A stretch of 64,000 bases of DNA, taken from Aristolochia californica. Lineage: Eukaryota > Streptophyta > Magnoliopsida > Piperales > Aristolochiaceae. The position numbers and the translations under genes are program-made. A model generated the notes under the pieces. The model made no database searches and had not been told where the DNA came from. It was given only the letters and a program-made list of their open reading frames with translations. Shown here piece after piece: positions 13,141 to 24,907 of the stretch. Location of the stretch: positions 23,900,908-23,964,907 of the forward strand of contig JARWKL010000002.1 in NCBI GenBank assembly GCA_029961685.1, in the 5' to 3' direction. Numbering within the stretch: position 1 is the first letter of the stretch; each line of letters begins with the position of its first letter.

Positions 13141-16100
13141 ACGAGAAAAATCGGAGAGTGAAAACTGAAGTTTGAATCGGAAAAAAAAATTTTAACATCC
13201 AAAAAGAATATGAACAAATGCTGAGAGAGATAATTCCAAAAATTATCTGTGATTTTTAAGGATAGGCAAAAAGTGGGTTGTTTGTCTCTGGTAAAATATC
13301 CAACCACTTGAGAATTTGATTTTTTCTACTCCAGGAAATTTTTGGATCATTAGGTCACTTGCATCCTCAACATGTTTATGACATGCATATCCACCACATT
13401 TAAAGCATGTCAGGAACAGTTAGAAGTCTCTTTCCTATAAAACTCCACGAAGCTAATACTACGGGTTGTACTAGTGGAATTTCCGAAACATGGATAACAA
13501 AACCATGGAGTTCATTTTTTATGCGTGAAATAATTTTCTTCACTTACATTTATTATAGTTTTCAAGTTATTTTGCATACATGAATTCTAAAATTTTCATT
13601 TTGTTGCGATCTATTTTCCTTATATCTTTTTCGCTTACAAGAAAATGGGAGAGTGAACATTCAAGTTTGGATCATAAAAAAAATTTGTACATCCAAAATG
13701 GAAATGCACAAGATAATTCCAAATAGTATCTGTGATTTTAAAGGATAGGCAAAAAGTGGGTTGTTTGGCTCTTGTAAAATATCCAACCAGTTCAGAATTT
13801 CATATTTTCTACTCCTTGAAATTTTTGGATCATTAGGTCACTAGCATTCTCAACATGTTTCTGGCATGCATATCCACCACATTTAAAGCATCTTAGGATC
13901 TGTTAGAAGTCCCTTTCCTATAAAATTCCACCAAGCTATTATTAGGGGTGGAACTAGTGGAATTTCCCAAACATGGATAACATAACCTTGGAGTTCATTT
14001 TTAGTGCGTGAAATAATTTTCTTCACTTACATTTATTATAGTTTTCACATTTTTTTGCACACATGAACTCCAAAATGTCATTTTGTTGCGTTCTATTTTC
14101 CTTTTATCTTTTTTGTTTACGAGAAAAATTGGAGAGTGAAAAATGAAGGTTCTATCTGAAAAAAAATTTGAACATCCAAAATGGAAATGCACAAATGCTA
14201 AGAGAGATAATTCAAAAAAGTTTTTGTGATTTTTAAGGATAGGTAAAAAGTGGGTTGTTTGGCTCTGGTAAATATCCAACCACTTGAGAATTTGATTTTT
14301 TCAACTCCTTAAAATTTTTGGATCATTAGGTCACTTGCATCCTCAACATGTTTCTGGCATGCATATCCACCACATTTAAAGCACGTTAGGATCAGTTAAC
14401 AGTCCCTTTCCTATAAAATTCCACGAAGCTATTAATAGGGGTGGTACTAGTGTAATTTCCTAAACATGGATAACAAAACCTTGGAGTTCATTTTTAGTGT
14501 GTGAAATAATTTTCTTCACTTACATTTATAGTAGTTTTCAATTTTTTTTGCATACATGAACTCTTAAATTTTCATTTTGTTGCGATCTATTTGCCTTTTA
14601 TTTTTTTTTACGAGAAAAATGGGATAGTGAAAACTCAAGTTTGGATCTGAAAAAAAATTTGAACATACAAAATGGAAATGCACAAATGATGAGAGAGATA
14701 GTTCCAAAAAGTATCTGTGTTTTTTAAGGATAGGCAAAAAGTGGGTTGTTTGGCTCTGGTAAAATATCCAACCCCTTGAGAATTTTATTTTTTCTTCTGC
14801 TTGAAATTTTTAGATCATTAGCTCACTTGCATCCTCAACATGTGTTTGGCATGCATATCCACCACATTTAAAGCATGTTAGGATCAGTTAGAAGTCCCTT
14901 TCCTATAAAATTCCTCCAAGCTATTATTAGGGGTGGTATTAGCGGAATTTCCCAAACATGGATAATAAAACCTTGGAGTTTATTTTTAGTGCGTGAAATA
15001 ATTTTTTTCACTAACATTTATTGTAGTTTTTAATTTTTTTTCCATACTTGAAGTCTCAAATTTTCATTTTGTTATGATCTATTTGCCTTATATCTTTTTT
15101 CTTTACGTGAAAAATGGGAGAGTAAAAACACAAGTTTGGATCTGAAAAAAAAAAAATTGAACATCCAAAATGGAAATGCACAAATGCTGAGAGAGATAAT
15201 TCCAAAAAGTATCTGTGATTTTTATGGATTGGCAAAATGTGGGTTGTTTGGCTCTGGTAAATATCCAACCACTTGAGAATTCAATTTTGTCTACTCGTTG
15301 AAATTTTTGGATCATTAGGTCACTTGCATCCTCAACATGTTTCTAGCATGCATATCCCCCACATTTAAAGCATGTTGGGATCTGTTAAAAGTCCCATTCC
15401 AATAAAATTCCACCAAGCTATTATTAGGGGTTGTACTAGTGGAATTTCCCATACCTAACAAAACCATGGAGTTCATTTTTAGTGCATGAAATAATTTTCT
15501 TCACTTACATTTATTATAGTTTTCAAATTTTTTTGCATACCGGAACTCAAAAATTTTCATTTTGCTGCAATCTATTTGCCTTATATCTTTTTTGTTTACG
15601 AGAAAAATCAAAGAGTGAAAACTGAAGTTTGGATCTGGAAAAAAAATTTGAACATCCAAAAAGGATATGAAAAAATGCTGAGAAAGATAATTCCAAAAAG
15701 TATCTGTGATTTTTAAGGATAGGCAAAAAGTGGGTTGTTTGGCTTTGGTAAAATATCCAACCACTTGAGAATTTGATATTTTCTACTCCTTGAAAGTTCT
15801 GGATCATTAGGTCACTTGCATCCTCAACATGTTTATGGCATGCATATCCCTCACATTTAAAGAATGTCAGGAACAGTTAGAAGTCTCTTTCCTATAAAAC
15901 TCCACGAAGCTAATACTTCGGGTTGTACTAGTGGAATTTCCCAAACATGGATAACAAAACCATGGAGTTCATTTTTTGAGCGTGAAATAATTTTCTTCAC
16001 TTACATTTATTATAGTTTTCAAGTTATTTTGCATACATGAATTCTAAAATTTTCATTTTGTTGCGATCTATTTTCCTTATATATTTTTCGCTTACGAGAA

Positions 16101-17560
16101 AATGGGAGAGTAAACATTCAAGTTTGGATCTGAAAAAAAATTTGTACATCCAAAATTGAAATGCAAAAGATAATTCCAAAAATATCTGTGATTTTAGAGG
16201 ATAGGCAAAAAGTGGGTTGTTTGGCTCTGGAAAAATATCCAACCAGTTGAGAATTTCATTTTTTCTACTCCTTGAAATTTTTCGATCATTAGGTCACTTT
16301 CATTCTCAACATGTTTCTGGCATGCATATCCACCACATTTAAGGCATCTTAGAATCTATTAGAAATCCATTTCCAATAAAATTCCACCAAGCTATTATTA
16401 GGCGTGGAACTAGGGGAATTTCCCAAACATGGATAACAAAACCTTGGAGTTCATTTTTAGTGCGTGAAATAATTTTCTTCACATACATTTATTATAGTTT
16501 TCAAATTTTTTTGCACACATGAACTCTAAAATGTCATTTTGTTGTGATCTATTTTCCTTTTATCTTTTTTGTTTACTAGAAAAATTGGAGAGTGAAAAAT
16601 GAAGTTTCGATCTGAAAAAAAAATTTTAACATCCAAAATGGAAATGCACAAATGCTAAGAGAGATAATTCCAAAATTTTTTTGAGATTCTTAAGGATAGG
16701 CAAAAAGTGGGTTGTTTGGCTCTGGTAAATCCAACCACTTGAGAATTTGATTTTTTCTACTCCTTGAAATTTTAGGATCATTAGGTCACTTGCATTATGA
16801 ACATGTTTCTGGCATGCATATCCACCACATTTAATGCATCTTAGGATCTGTTAGAAGTCCCTTTCCTATAAAATTCCACCAAGCTATTATTAGCGGTGGA
16901 ACTAGTGGAATTTCCCATACATGGATAACAAAACCTTGGAGTTCATTTTTAGTGCGTGAAATAATTTTCTTCACTTACATTTATTATAGTTTTCAAAATT
17001 TATTGCACACATGAACTCTAAAATCTCATTTTGTTGCGATCTATTTGCCTTTCATCTTTTTTATTTACAAGAAAAATTGGAGAGTGAAAAATGAAGTTTC
17101 GATTTGAAAAAAAAATTGAACATCCAAAATGGAAATGCACAAATGCTAAGAGAGATAATTCCAAAAAAAATTTGTGATTTTTAAGGATAGGCAAAAAGTG
17201 GGTTGTTTGGCTCTGGAAAATATCGAACCACTTGAGAATATGATTTTTTCTACTCCTTGAAATTTTTGGATCATTAGGTCACTTGCATCCTCAACATGTT
17301 TCTGGCATGCTTATCCACCACATTTAAAGCATGTTAGGATCTGTTAGAAGTCCCTTTCCTATAAAATTCCACCAAACTATTATGAGTGGTTGTACTAGTG
17401 GAATTTCCCATACATGGATAAAAAAACCTTGGAGTTCATTTTTAGTGCGTGAAATAATTTTCATTACATACATTTATCATAGTTTTCAAATTTTTTTGCA
17501 TAGATGAACTCTAAAATTTTTATTTTGTTGTGTTCTATTTGCCTTATATCTTTTTTGTTT

Positions 17561-19507
17561 ACGAGAAAAATGGGAGAGTGAAAACTCAAGTTTGGATCCC
17601 GAAAAAAATTTGAACATCCAAAATGGAAATGCACAAATGCTGAGAGAGATAATTCCAAAAAGTGGGTTGTATGGCTCTGGTAAAATATTCAACCACTTGA
17701 GAATTTGATATTTTCTACTCCTTGAAAATTTTGGATCATTATTAGGTCACTTGCATCCTCAACATGTTCTTGCACGCATATCCACCACTTTTAAAGCATG
17801 TTAGGATCAGTTAGAAGTCCATTCCGATAAAATTCCACCGAACTATTATTAGGGGTTGTGCTAGTGGAATTTCCCAAACATGGATAACAGAACCTTGGAG
17901 TTCATGTTTAGCGAAGAAATAATTTAATTCACTTACATTTGTTATAGTTTTCAAATTTTTTTGCATACATGAACTCTAAAATTTTCATTTTGTTGCGATC
18001 TATTTGCTTTATATCATTTTCGTTTACGACAAATATGGGAGAGTGAAAACTCAAGTTTGGATGTGAAAAAAAATTAGAATATCCAAAATGAAAATGCACA
18101 AATTCTGAGAGAGATAATTCAAAAAAGTATCATTGATTTTGAAGGAAAGGCAAAAAGTGGGTTGTTTGGCTCTGGTAAAATATCCAACCACTTGAGAATT
18201 TTCATTTTTTTCTACTCCTTCAAATTTTTGGATCATTAGGTCTCTTGCATCCTCAACAAGTGTTTGGCATGCATATCCACCATATTTAAAGCATATTTGG
18301 ATCAGTTAGAAGTCCCTTTCCTATAAAATTCCACCAAACCATTATTAGGGGTTGTACAAGTGGAATTTACCAAACATGGATAACAAAACCTTAGTGTTAT
18401 TTTTTAGTGCGTGATATAATTTTCTTCACTCATATTTATTATAGTTTTCAAATTTTTTTGCATACATGAACTGTAAAATATTCATTTTGTTGCAATCTAT
18501 TTTCCTTATATCTTTTTGGTTTACGAGAAAAATGGGAGACTGAAAACTCAAGTTTGGATCTCAAAAAAAATTTGAAGATCCAAAATGGAAATGCACAAAT
18601 GCTGAGAGAGATAATTCCAAAAAGTATCTGTGATTTTTAAGGAGAGGCAAAGAGTGGGTTGTTTGGCTCTGGTAAAATATCCAACCACTTGAGAATTTGA
18701 TTTTTTCTACTCCTTGAGATTTTTGGATCATTAGGTCACTTGCATCCTCAACATGTTTCTGGCATGCATATCCTCCACATTTAAAGCATGTTAGGATCAG
18801 TTAGAAGTCCCTTTCCTATAAAATTCCACCAAGCTATTATTAGGGGTTGAACTAGTGGAATTTCCCAAACATGGATAACAAAACCTTGGAGTTCTTTTTT
18901 AGTGCGCGAAAAATTTTCTTCAGTTACATTTATTACAGTTTTAATATTCTTCTGCATACATGAACTCTAAAATTTTCATTTTGTTGCGATCTATTTGCCT
19001 TATATCTTTTTTGTTTTTGAGAAAAATGGGAGAGTGAAAACTCAAGTTTGGATCTGAAAAAAATTTGAAGATCTGAAATGGAAATGCAAAAAAGTTGAGA
19101 GGGATAATTGTAAAAAGTATCTGTGATTTTTAAGGAGAGGCAAAAAGTGGGTTGTTTGGCTCTGGTAAATATCTAACCACTTGAGAATTTCCTTTTTGCT
19201 ACTCCTTCAAATTTTTGGATCATTATTAGGTCACTTGCATCCTCAAAATGTTTTTGGCATGCATATCCACCACATTTAAAGCATGTTAGGATCAGTTAGA
19301 AGTCCCTTTCCTATAAAATTCCACCGAGCTATTATTAGGGGTTGGTCTTGTGGAATTTCCCCAACATGGATAACAAAACCTTGGAGTTCATTTTTATTGC
19401 GCGAATTAATTTTATTCACTTACTTTTATTATAGTTTTCAAATTTTTTTGCATACATGAACTCTAAAATTTCCATTTTGTTGCGATCTATTTGCCTTATA
19501 TCTTTTT
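17561..19507 (+). repeat. z-w-n-y block, copy 1 of a long-range duplication
   Basis: z (17561) has GCATAGATGAACTC, TTGTGTTCTATTTG and TTGTATGGCTC. w (18026) has ACGACAAA, GGATGTGAAAAAAA and TTAGAATATCC, with a tail of ACCATTATTAGG, GTGTTATTTTTTAG and GAACTGTAAAA. The monomer 18523 ends in GTTCTTTTTTAGTGCGCG with AAAAATTTTC. Monomer 19017 is y1-like (GAAATGGAAATGCAAAAAAG). The same order of private variants is found at 26371-29225. The z monomer here is 465 bases long because of a 30-base deletion. Confidence 0.75.
17650..17668 (+). other. 30-base deletion between AAAAAGT direct repeats
   Basis: In intact monomers AAAAAGT occurs twice, 30 bases apart (start to start). Here only one copy is left (17657-17663), followed directly by GGGTTGTATGG. 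The monomer is 465 bases, exactly 30 short of 495. Confidence 0.88.
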
Positions 19508-19515
19508 TAAGAGTG
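19500..19515 (+). other. 17-base deletion removing the phase marker
   Basis: TCTTTTTTAAGAGTGAAAAC at 19501-19520 lacks the usual GTTTACGAGAAAAATGG part between the T run and GAGAGTG. The distance between flanking markers (19017-19990) is 973, 17 short of two monomers. Confidence 0.82.
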
Positions 19516-20484
19516 AAAACTCAAGTTTGGATATGAAAAAAAATTTGAACATCCAAAATGGAAAGGCAAAATTCTGAGAGAGATAATTCCAAAAAGAATC
19601 TGTGATTTTTAAGGAGAGGCAAAAAGTGGGTTGTTTGGCTCTGGTACAATATCCAACAACTTGAGTATTTGATTTTTTCTACTCCTTGAAATTTTTGGAT
19701 CATTAGGTCACTTGTATTCTACACACGTTTCTAGGATGAATATCCATCACATTTAAAGCATGATAGGATCAATTAGAAGTCCTTTTCCGATAAAATTCCA
19801 CCGAGCTATTATTAGGGGTAGTACTAGTGGAATTTCCCAAACATCGATAACAAAACTTTGGAGTTCATTTTTAGGGCGTGAAATAATTTTCTTCACTTAT
19901 ATTTATTATAGTTTTCAAAAATTTTTGCATACATGAATTCAAAAATTGTCTTTTTGTTGCGATCCATTTGCCTGATATCTTTTTCGTTTACGAAAAAAAT
20001 GGCAGTGGGAAAACTCAAGTTTGGATGGGAAAAAGAATTTGAATATCCAAAATGGAAATGCACAAATTCTGAGATAGATAATTCAAAAAAGTATCATTGA
20101 TTTTTAAGGAAAGGCAAAAAGTGAGTTGTTTGGCTCTGGTAAAATATCCAACCACATGAGAATTTGATTTTTTCTACTCCTTCAAATTTTTGGATCTTTA
20201 GGTCACTTGCAACCTCAACATGTTTCTTGCATGCATATCCACCACATTTAAAGCATGTTAGGATCAGTTAGAAGTCCCTTTCCTATAAAATTCCACCAAG
20301 CTATTATTAGGGGTTGTACAAGTGGAATTTCCCAAACATGGATAACAAAACCTTGGAGTTCATTTTTAGTGCATGAATTAATTTTCTTCACTTACATTCA
20401 TTATAATTTTCAAATTTTTTTGCATACATGAACTCTAAAATCTTCATTTTGTTGCAATCTATTTGGCTTATATCTTTTTTGTTT

Positions 20485-20979
20485 ACGAGAAAAATGGGAG
20501 AGTGAAAGCTCAAGTTTGGATCTGAAAAAAAATTTGAACTTCCAAAAAGGAAATGAACAAATGCTGAGAGAGATAATTCCAAAACGTAGCGGTGATTTTT
20601 AAGGATAGGCAAAAAGTGGGTTGTTTGGCTTTGGTAAATTATCAAACCACTTGAGAATTTGATTTTTTCTACTCCTTGAAATTTTTGGATCATTAGGTCA
20701 CTTGCTTCCTCAACATGTTTCTGGCATGCATATCCACCACATTTAAAGCATGTTAGGAACAGTTAGAAGAACCTTTCCTATAAAACTCCACCAAGCTAAT
20801 ATTCGGGGTTGTACTAGTGGAATTTTCAAAACATGGATAACAAAACCATAGAGTTCATTTTTTGTGCGTGAAATAATTTTCTTCACTAACATTTATTATA
20901 GTTTTCAAATTATTTTGCATACATGAATTCTTAAATTTTCATTTTGTTGTGATCTATTTTCCGTATATCGTTTTCGCTT
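20485..20979 (+). repeat. Isolated x1-type monomer outside the x block
   Basis: This monomer carries the x1 states AAAAAGGAAATGAAC, GTTAGGAACAG, AAAACTCCACC, CTAATATT, a GTTCATTTTTTGTGCG segment, CAAATTATTTTGC and TTTTCGCTTAC. Related x1 tails occur at 34430-34656 and 37040-37274, and a weaker one near 29010-29110, so the x1 variant is scattered well beyond its HOR block. Confidence 0.72.
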
Positions 20980-21109
20980 ACAAGAAAAATGGGAGAGTGA
21001 AAACTCAAGTTTGGATTTTAAAAAAAAATTGAACATCCAAAATGGAAATGCACAAATTCTTAGAGAGATAATTCCAAAAAGTATCAGTGATTTTTAAGGA
21101 TAGGCAAAA

Positions 21110-23780
21110 AGTGGGTTGTTTGGCTCTGGAAAAATTTCCAACCACTTGAGAATTTTATTTTTTCTACCCCTTGAAATTTTTGGATCATTAGGTCACTTGC
21201 ATCATCAACATGTTTTCGGCATGCATATCCACCACATTTAAAGCATGTTAGGATCAGTTACAAGTCCCTTTCCTATAAAATTCCACCAAGCTATTATTAT
21301 GGGTGGAACTAGTGGAATTTCCCAAACATGGATAACAAAACCTTGGAGTTAATTTTTAGTGCGTGAAAAATTTTCTTCACTTACTTTTATTATAGTTTTC
21401 AATTTTTTTTGCATACATGAACTCTAAAATTTTCATTTAGTTGCAATCTATTTGCCTTATATATTTTTTGTTTACGAGAAAAATGGGAGAGTGAAAACTC
21501 AAGTTTGGATCTGAAAAAAAAATTGAACGTCCAAAATGGAAATGCACAAATGCTAAGAGAGAATATTCCGAAAAGTATCTGTGATTTTTATGGATTGGCA
21601 AAAAGTGGGTTGTTTGGCTCTGGTAAAATATCCAACCACTTGAGAATTTTATTTTTTCTACTCCTTGAAATTTTTGGATCATTATTAGGTTACTTGCATC
21701 CTCAACATGTTTCTGGCATGCATATCCACCACATTTAAAGCAAGTTAGGATCAGTTAGAAGTCCCTTTCCTTTAAAATTCCACCAAGCTATTATTGGGGT
21801 TGTACTAGTGGAATTTCCCAGACATGGATAACAAAACCTTGGAGTTCATTTTTTTATTGTGAAATAATTTTCTTCACTAACATTTCTTATACTTTTCAAT
21901 TTTTTTTGCAAACTAAAAATTTCATTTTTATATGCCTTTTATCTTTATTATTTACTAGAAAAATGGGACAGTGAAAACACAAATTTGGAACTGAAAAAAA
22001 ATTTGAACATCCAATATGGAAATGCACAAATGCTGAGAGAAAAAATTCCAAAAAGTATTTGTGATTTTTAAGGATAGGCAAAAAGTGGGTTGTTTGGCTC
22101 TGGTAAAATTTCCAACAATTGAGAATTTGATTTTTTCTACCCCTTGAAATTTTTGGATCATTAGGTCACTTGCATCATCAACATGTTTCTGGCATGTATA
22201 TCCACCACATTTAAAGCATGTTAGCATCAGTTACAAGTCCCTTTCCTATAAAATTCCACCAAGCTATTAATATTGGTGGAACTAGTGGAATTTCCCAAAC
22301 ATGGATAACAAAACCTTGGAGTTAATTTTTAGTGCGTGAAAAATTTTCTTCACTTACTTTTATTATTGTTTTCAATTTTTTTTCCATCCATGAACTCTAA
22401 AATTTTCATTTAGTTGCCATCTATTTGCCTTATATCTTTTTTGTTTAAGAGAAAAATGGGAGAGTGAAAACTCCAAGTTTGGATCTGAAAAAAAAATTGA
22501 ACGTCCAACATGGAAATGCACAAATGCTAAGAGAGAATATTACAAAAAGTATCTGTGATTTTTAAGGATTGGCAAAAAGTGGGTAGTTTTGCTCTGGTAA
22601 AATATCCAAGCACTTGAGAATTTGATTTTTTCTACTCCTTGAAATTTTTGGATCATTATTAGGTCACTTGCATCCTCAACATGTTTCTGGCATGCATATC
22701 CACCACATTTAAAGCAAGTTAGGATCAGTTAGAAGTCCCTTTCCTTTAAAATTCCACCAAGCTATTATTGGGGTTGTACTGAAATTTCCCAGACATGGAT
22801 AACAAAACTTTGGAGTTCATTTTTATATTGTGAAATAATTTTCTTCACTAACATTTCTTATACTTTTCAATTTTTTTTTCAAACTAAAAATTTCATTTTT
22901 ACATGCCTTTTATCTTTATTGTTTACTAGAAAAATGGGACAGTGAAAACTCAAATTTGGATCTGAAAAAAAATTTGAACATCCAATACGGAAATGCACAA
23001 TTGCTGAGAGAGAAAATTCCAAAAAGTATCTGTGATTTTTAAGGATAGGCAAAAAGTGGGTTGTTTGGCTCTGGTAAAATTTCCAACAATTGAGAATTTG
23101 ATTTTTTCTACCCCTAGAAATTTTTGGATCATTAGGTCACTTGCATCATCAACATGTTTCTGGCATGCATATCCACCACATTTAAAGCATGTTAGGATCA
23201 GTTACAAGTCCCTTTCCTATTAAATTCCACCAAGCTATTATTAGGGGTGGAACTAGTGGAATTTCCCAAACATGGATAACAAAACCTTTTAGTTCATTTT
23301 TAGTGCATGAAATAATTTTCTTCGCATACATTTATTATAGTTTTCAATTTTGTTTACATACATGAACTCTAAAATTTTCATTTTGTTGCGATCTATTTGC
23401 CTTAAATCTTTTTTTTTTTTACGAGAAAAATGGGAGAGTGAAAACTCAAGTTTGGATCTGAAAAAAAAATTGAACGTCCAAAATGGAAATGCACAAATGC
23501 TGAGAGAGAATATTCCAAAAAGTATCTGTGATTTTTAAGGATTGGCAAAAAGTGGGTGTTTTTGCTCTGGTAAAATATCCAACCACTTGAGAATTTGATT
23601 TTTTCTACTCCTTGAAATTTTTGGATCATTATTAGGTCACTTGCATCCTCAACATGTTTCTGGCATACATATCCACCACATTTAAAGCAAGCTAGGATCA
23701 GTTAGAAGTCCCTTTCCTACAAAATTCCACCAAGCTATTATTGGGGTTGTACTAGTGGAATTTCCCAAACATGGATAACA
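21110..23780 (+). repeat. a-b dimeric higher-order repeat (period ~971 bp, about 2.5 copies)
   Basis: Variant a (21474, 22447, 23421) has GAACGTCCAA, GAGAGAATATT, CAAGTTAGG or CAAGCTAGG and TATTATTGGGGTTG. Variant b (21954, 22925) has ACTAGAAAAATGGGACAG, CATCCAATA, ATTTCCAACAATTGAG, CATCATCAACATG, GTTACAAGTCCC and GGTGGAACTAG. It is preceded by a shortened CAAACTAAAAATTTC joint where about 20 bases are missing. The b-type tail already appears at about 21,110 in the monomer marked at 20980. Marker spacing a-to-a is 973-974 and b-to-b 971. The shared private deletion makes this the clearest dimer in block A. Confidence 0.85.
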
Positions 23781-23859
23781 AAACCTTTGGAGTTCATTTT
23801 TAGTGCGTGAAATAACTTTCTTCACTTACATTTATTATAGTTTTCAAATTTTTTTTCTT

Positions 23860-24907
23860 ACATGAACTCTAATATTTTCATTTGGTTGCGATCTATTTGT
23901 CGTATATCTTTTTTGTTTACGAGAAAAAAGGGACAGTGAAAACTCAAGTTTGGATCTGAAAAAAAATTTGAACATCCAAAATGGAAATGCAAAAATGCTG
24001 AGAGAGATAATTCCAAAAAGTATATGTGATTTTTAAGGATTGGCAAAAAGTGGGTAGTTTGGCTCTGGTAAAATATCCAACCACCAGAGATTTTGGTTTT
24101 TTCTAATGCTTGAAATTTTGGGATCATTAGGTCACTTGCATCCTCCACATGTTTCTGGCATGCATATCCACCACATTTAAAGCATGTTAGGATCAGTTAG
24201 AAGTCCCTTTCCTTTAAAATTCCACCAAGCTATTATTAGGGGTTGTACTAGTGGAATTTCCCAAACAAGGACTACAAAACCATGGAGTTCATTTTTAGTG
24301 CGTGAAATAATTTTCTTCACTTACATTTATTATAGTTTTCAAATTTTTTTGCATACATGAACTCTAAAATTTTCAGTTGGTTGCGATCTATTTGCCTTAT
24401 ATCTTTTATGTTTACGAGAAAAAGGGGACAGTGAAAACTCAAGTTTGGATCTGAAAAAAATTTGAACATCCAAAATGGAAATACAAAAATACTGAGAGAG
24501 ATAATTCCAAAAAGTACATGTGATTTTTAAGGATTGGCAAAAAGTGGGTAGTTTGGCTCTGGTAAAATATCCAACCACTTGAGATTTTGTTTTTTTCTAC
24601 TGCTTGAAATTTTGGGATCATTAGGTCCCTTGCATCCTCAACATGTTTCTGGCATGCATATCCACCACATTTAAAGCATGTTAGGATCAATTAGAAGTCC
24701 CTTTCCCATAAAATTCCACCAAGCTATTATTAGGGGTTGTACAAGTGGAATTTCCCAAACAAGGACTACAAAACCATGGAGTTCATATTTAGTGCGTGAA
24801 ATAATTTTCTTCACTTACATTTATTGTAGTTTTCAAATTTTTTTGCATACATGAACTCTAAAATTTTCATTTAGTTGTGATCTATTTGCCTTATATCTTT
24901 TTTGTTT
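23860..24907 (+). repeat. Recently duplicated adjacent monomers (offset 495 bp)
   Basis: Monomers 23919 and 24414 share GGGACAGTGAAAAC, TGCAAAAATGC or TACAAAAATAC, GGATTGGCAAAAAG with GGGTAGTTTGG, GAGATTTTG, GCTTGAAATTTTGGG and, at 24261 and 24757, the private ACAAGGACTACAAAACC. This reads as a single-monomer tandem duplication of an m2-like unit. Confidence 0.8.

Larger units (their letters stand above)
7910..17066 (+). repeat. x-type higher-order repeat, ~2,457-bp pentamer, partly rearranged
   Basis: Variant x1 (AAAAAGGATATGAAC, TATAAAACTCCAC, and TTTTCCTTATAT at its tail) occurs at 7910, 9697, 13141 and 15599. Variant x2 (GCACAAGATAATTCC, with about 12 bases missing) is at 10189, 13637 and 16094. 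Variant x3 (AATTGGAGAGT, GAAGTTTCGATCTG, GCTAAGAGAG) is at 10673, 14119, 16575 and 17067. Variant x4 (GGGATAGTGAAAAC, TTGAACATACAAAAT, ATTAGCTCACTTGC) is at 8710 and 14610. The monomer before x1 always ends in a TGCAATCT form. Spacing of x1 is 2,458 for the intact 13141-15599 unit. It is 1,787 for 7910-9697, equal to 2,456 less a 669-bp deletion, and 3,444 for 9697-13141, where a y trimer is present. Confidence 0.8.
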
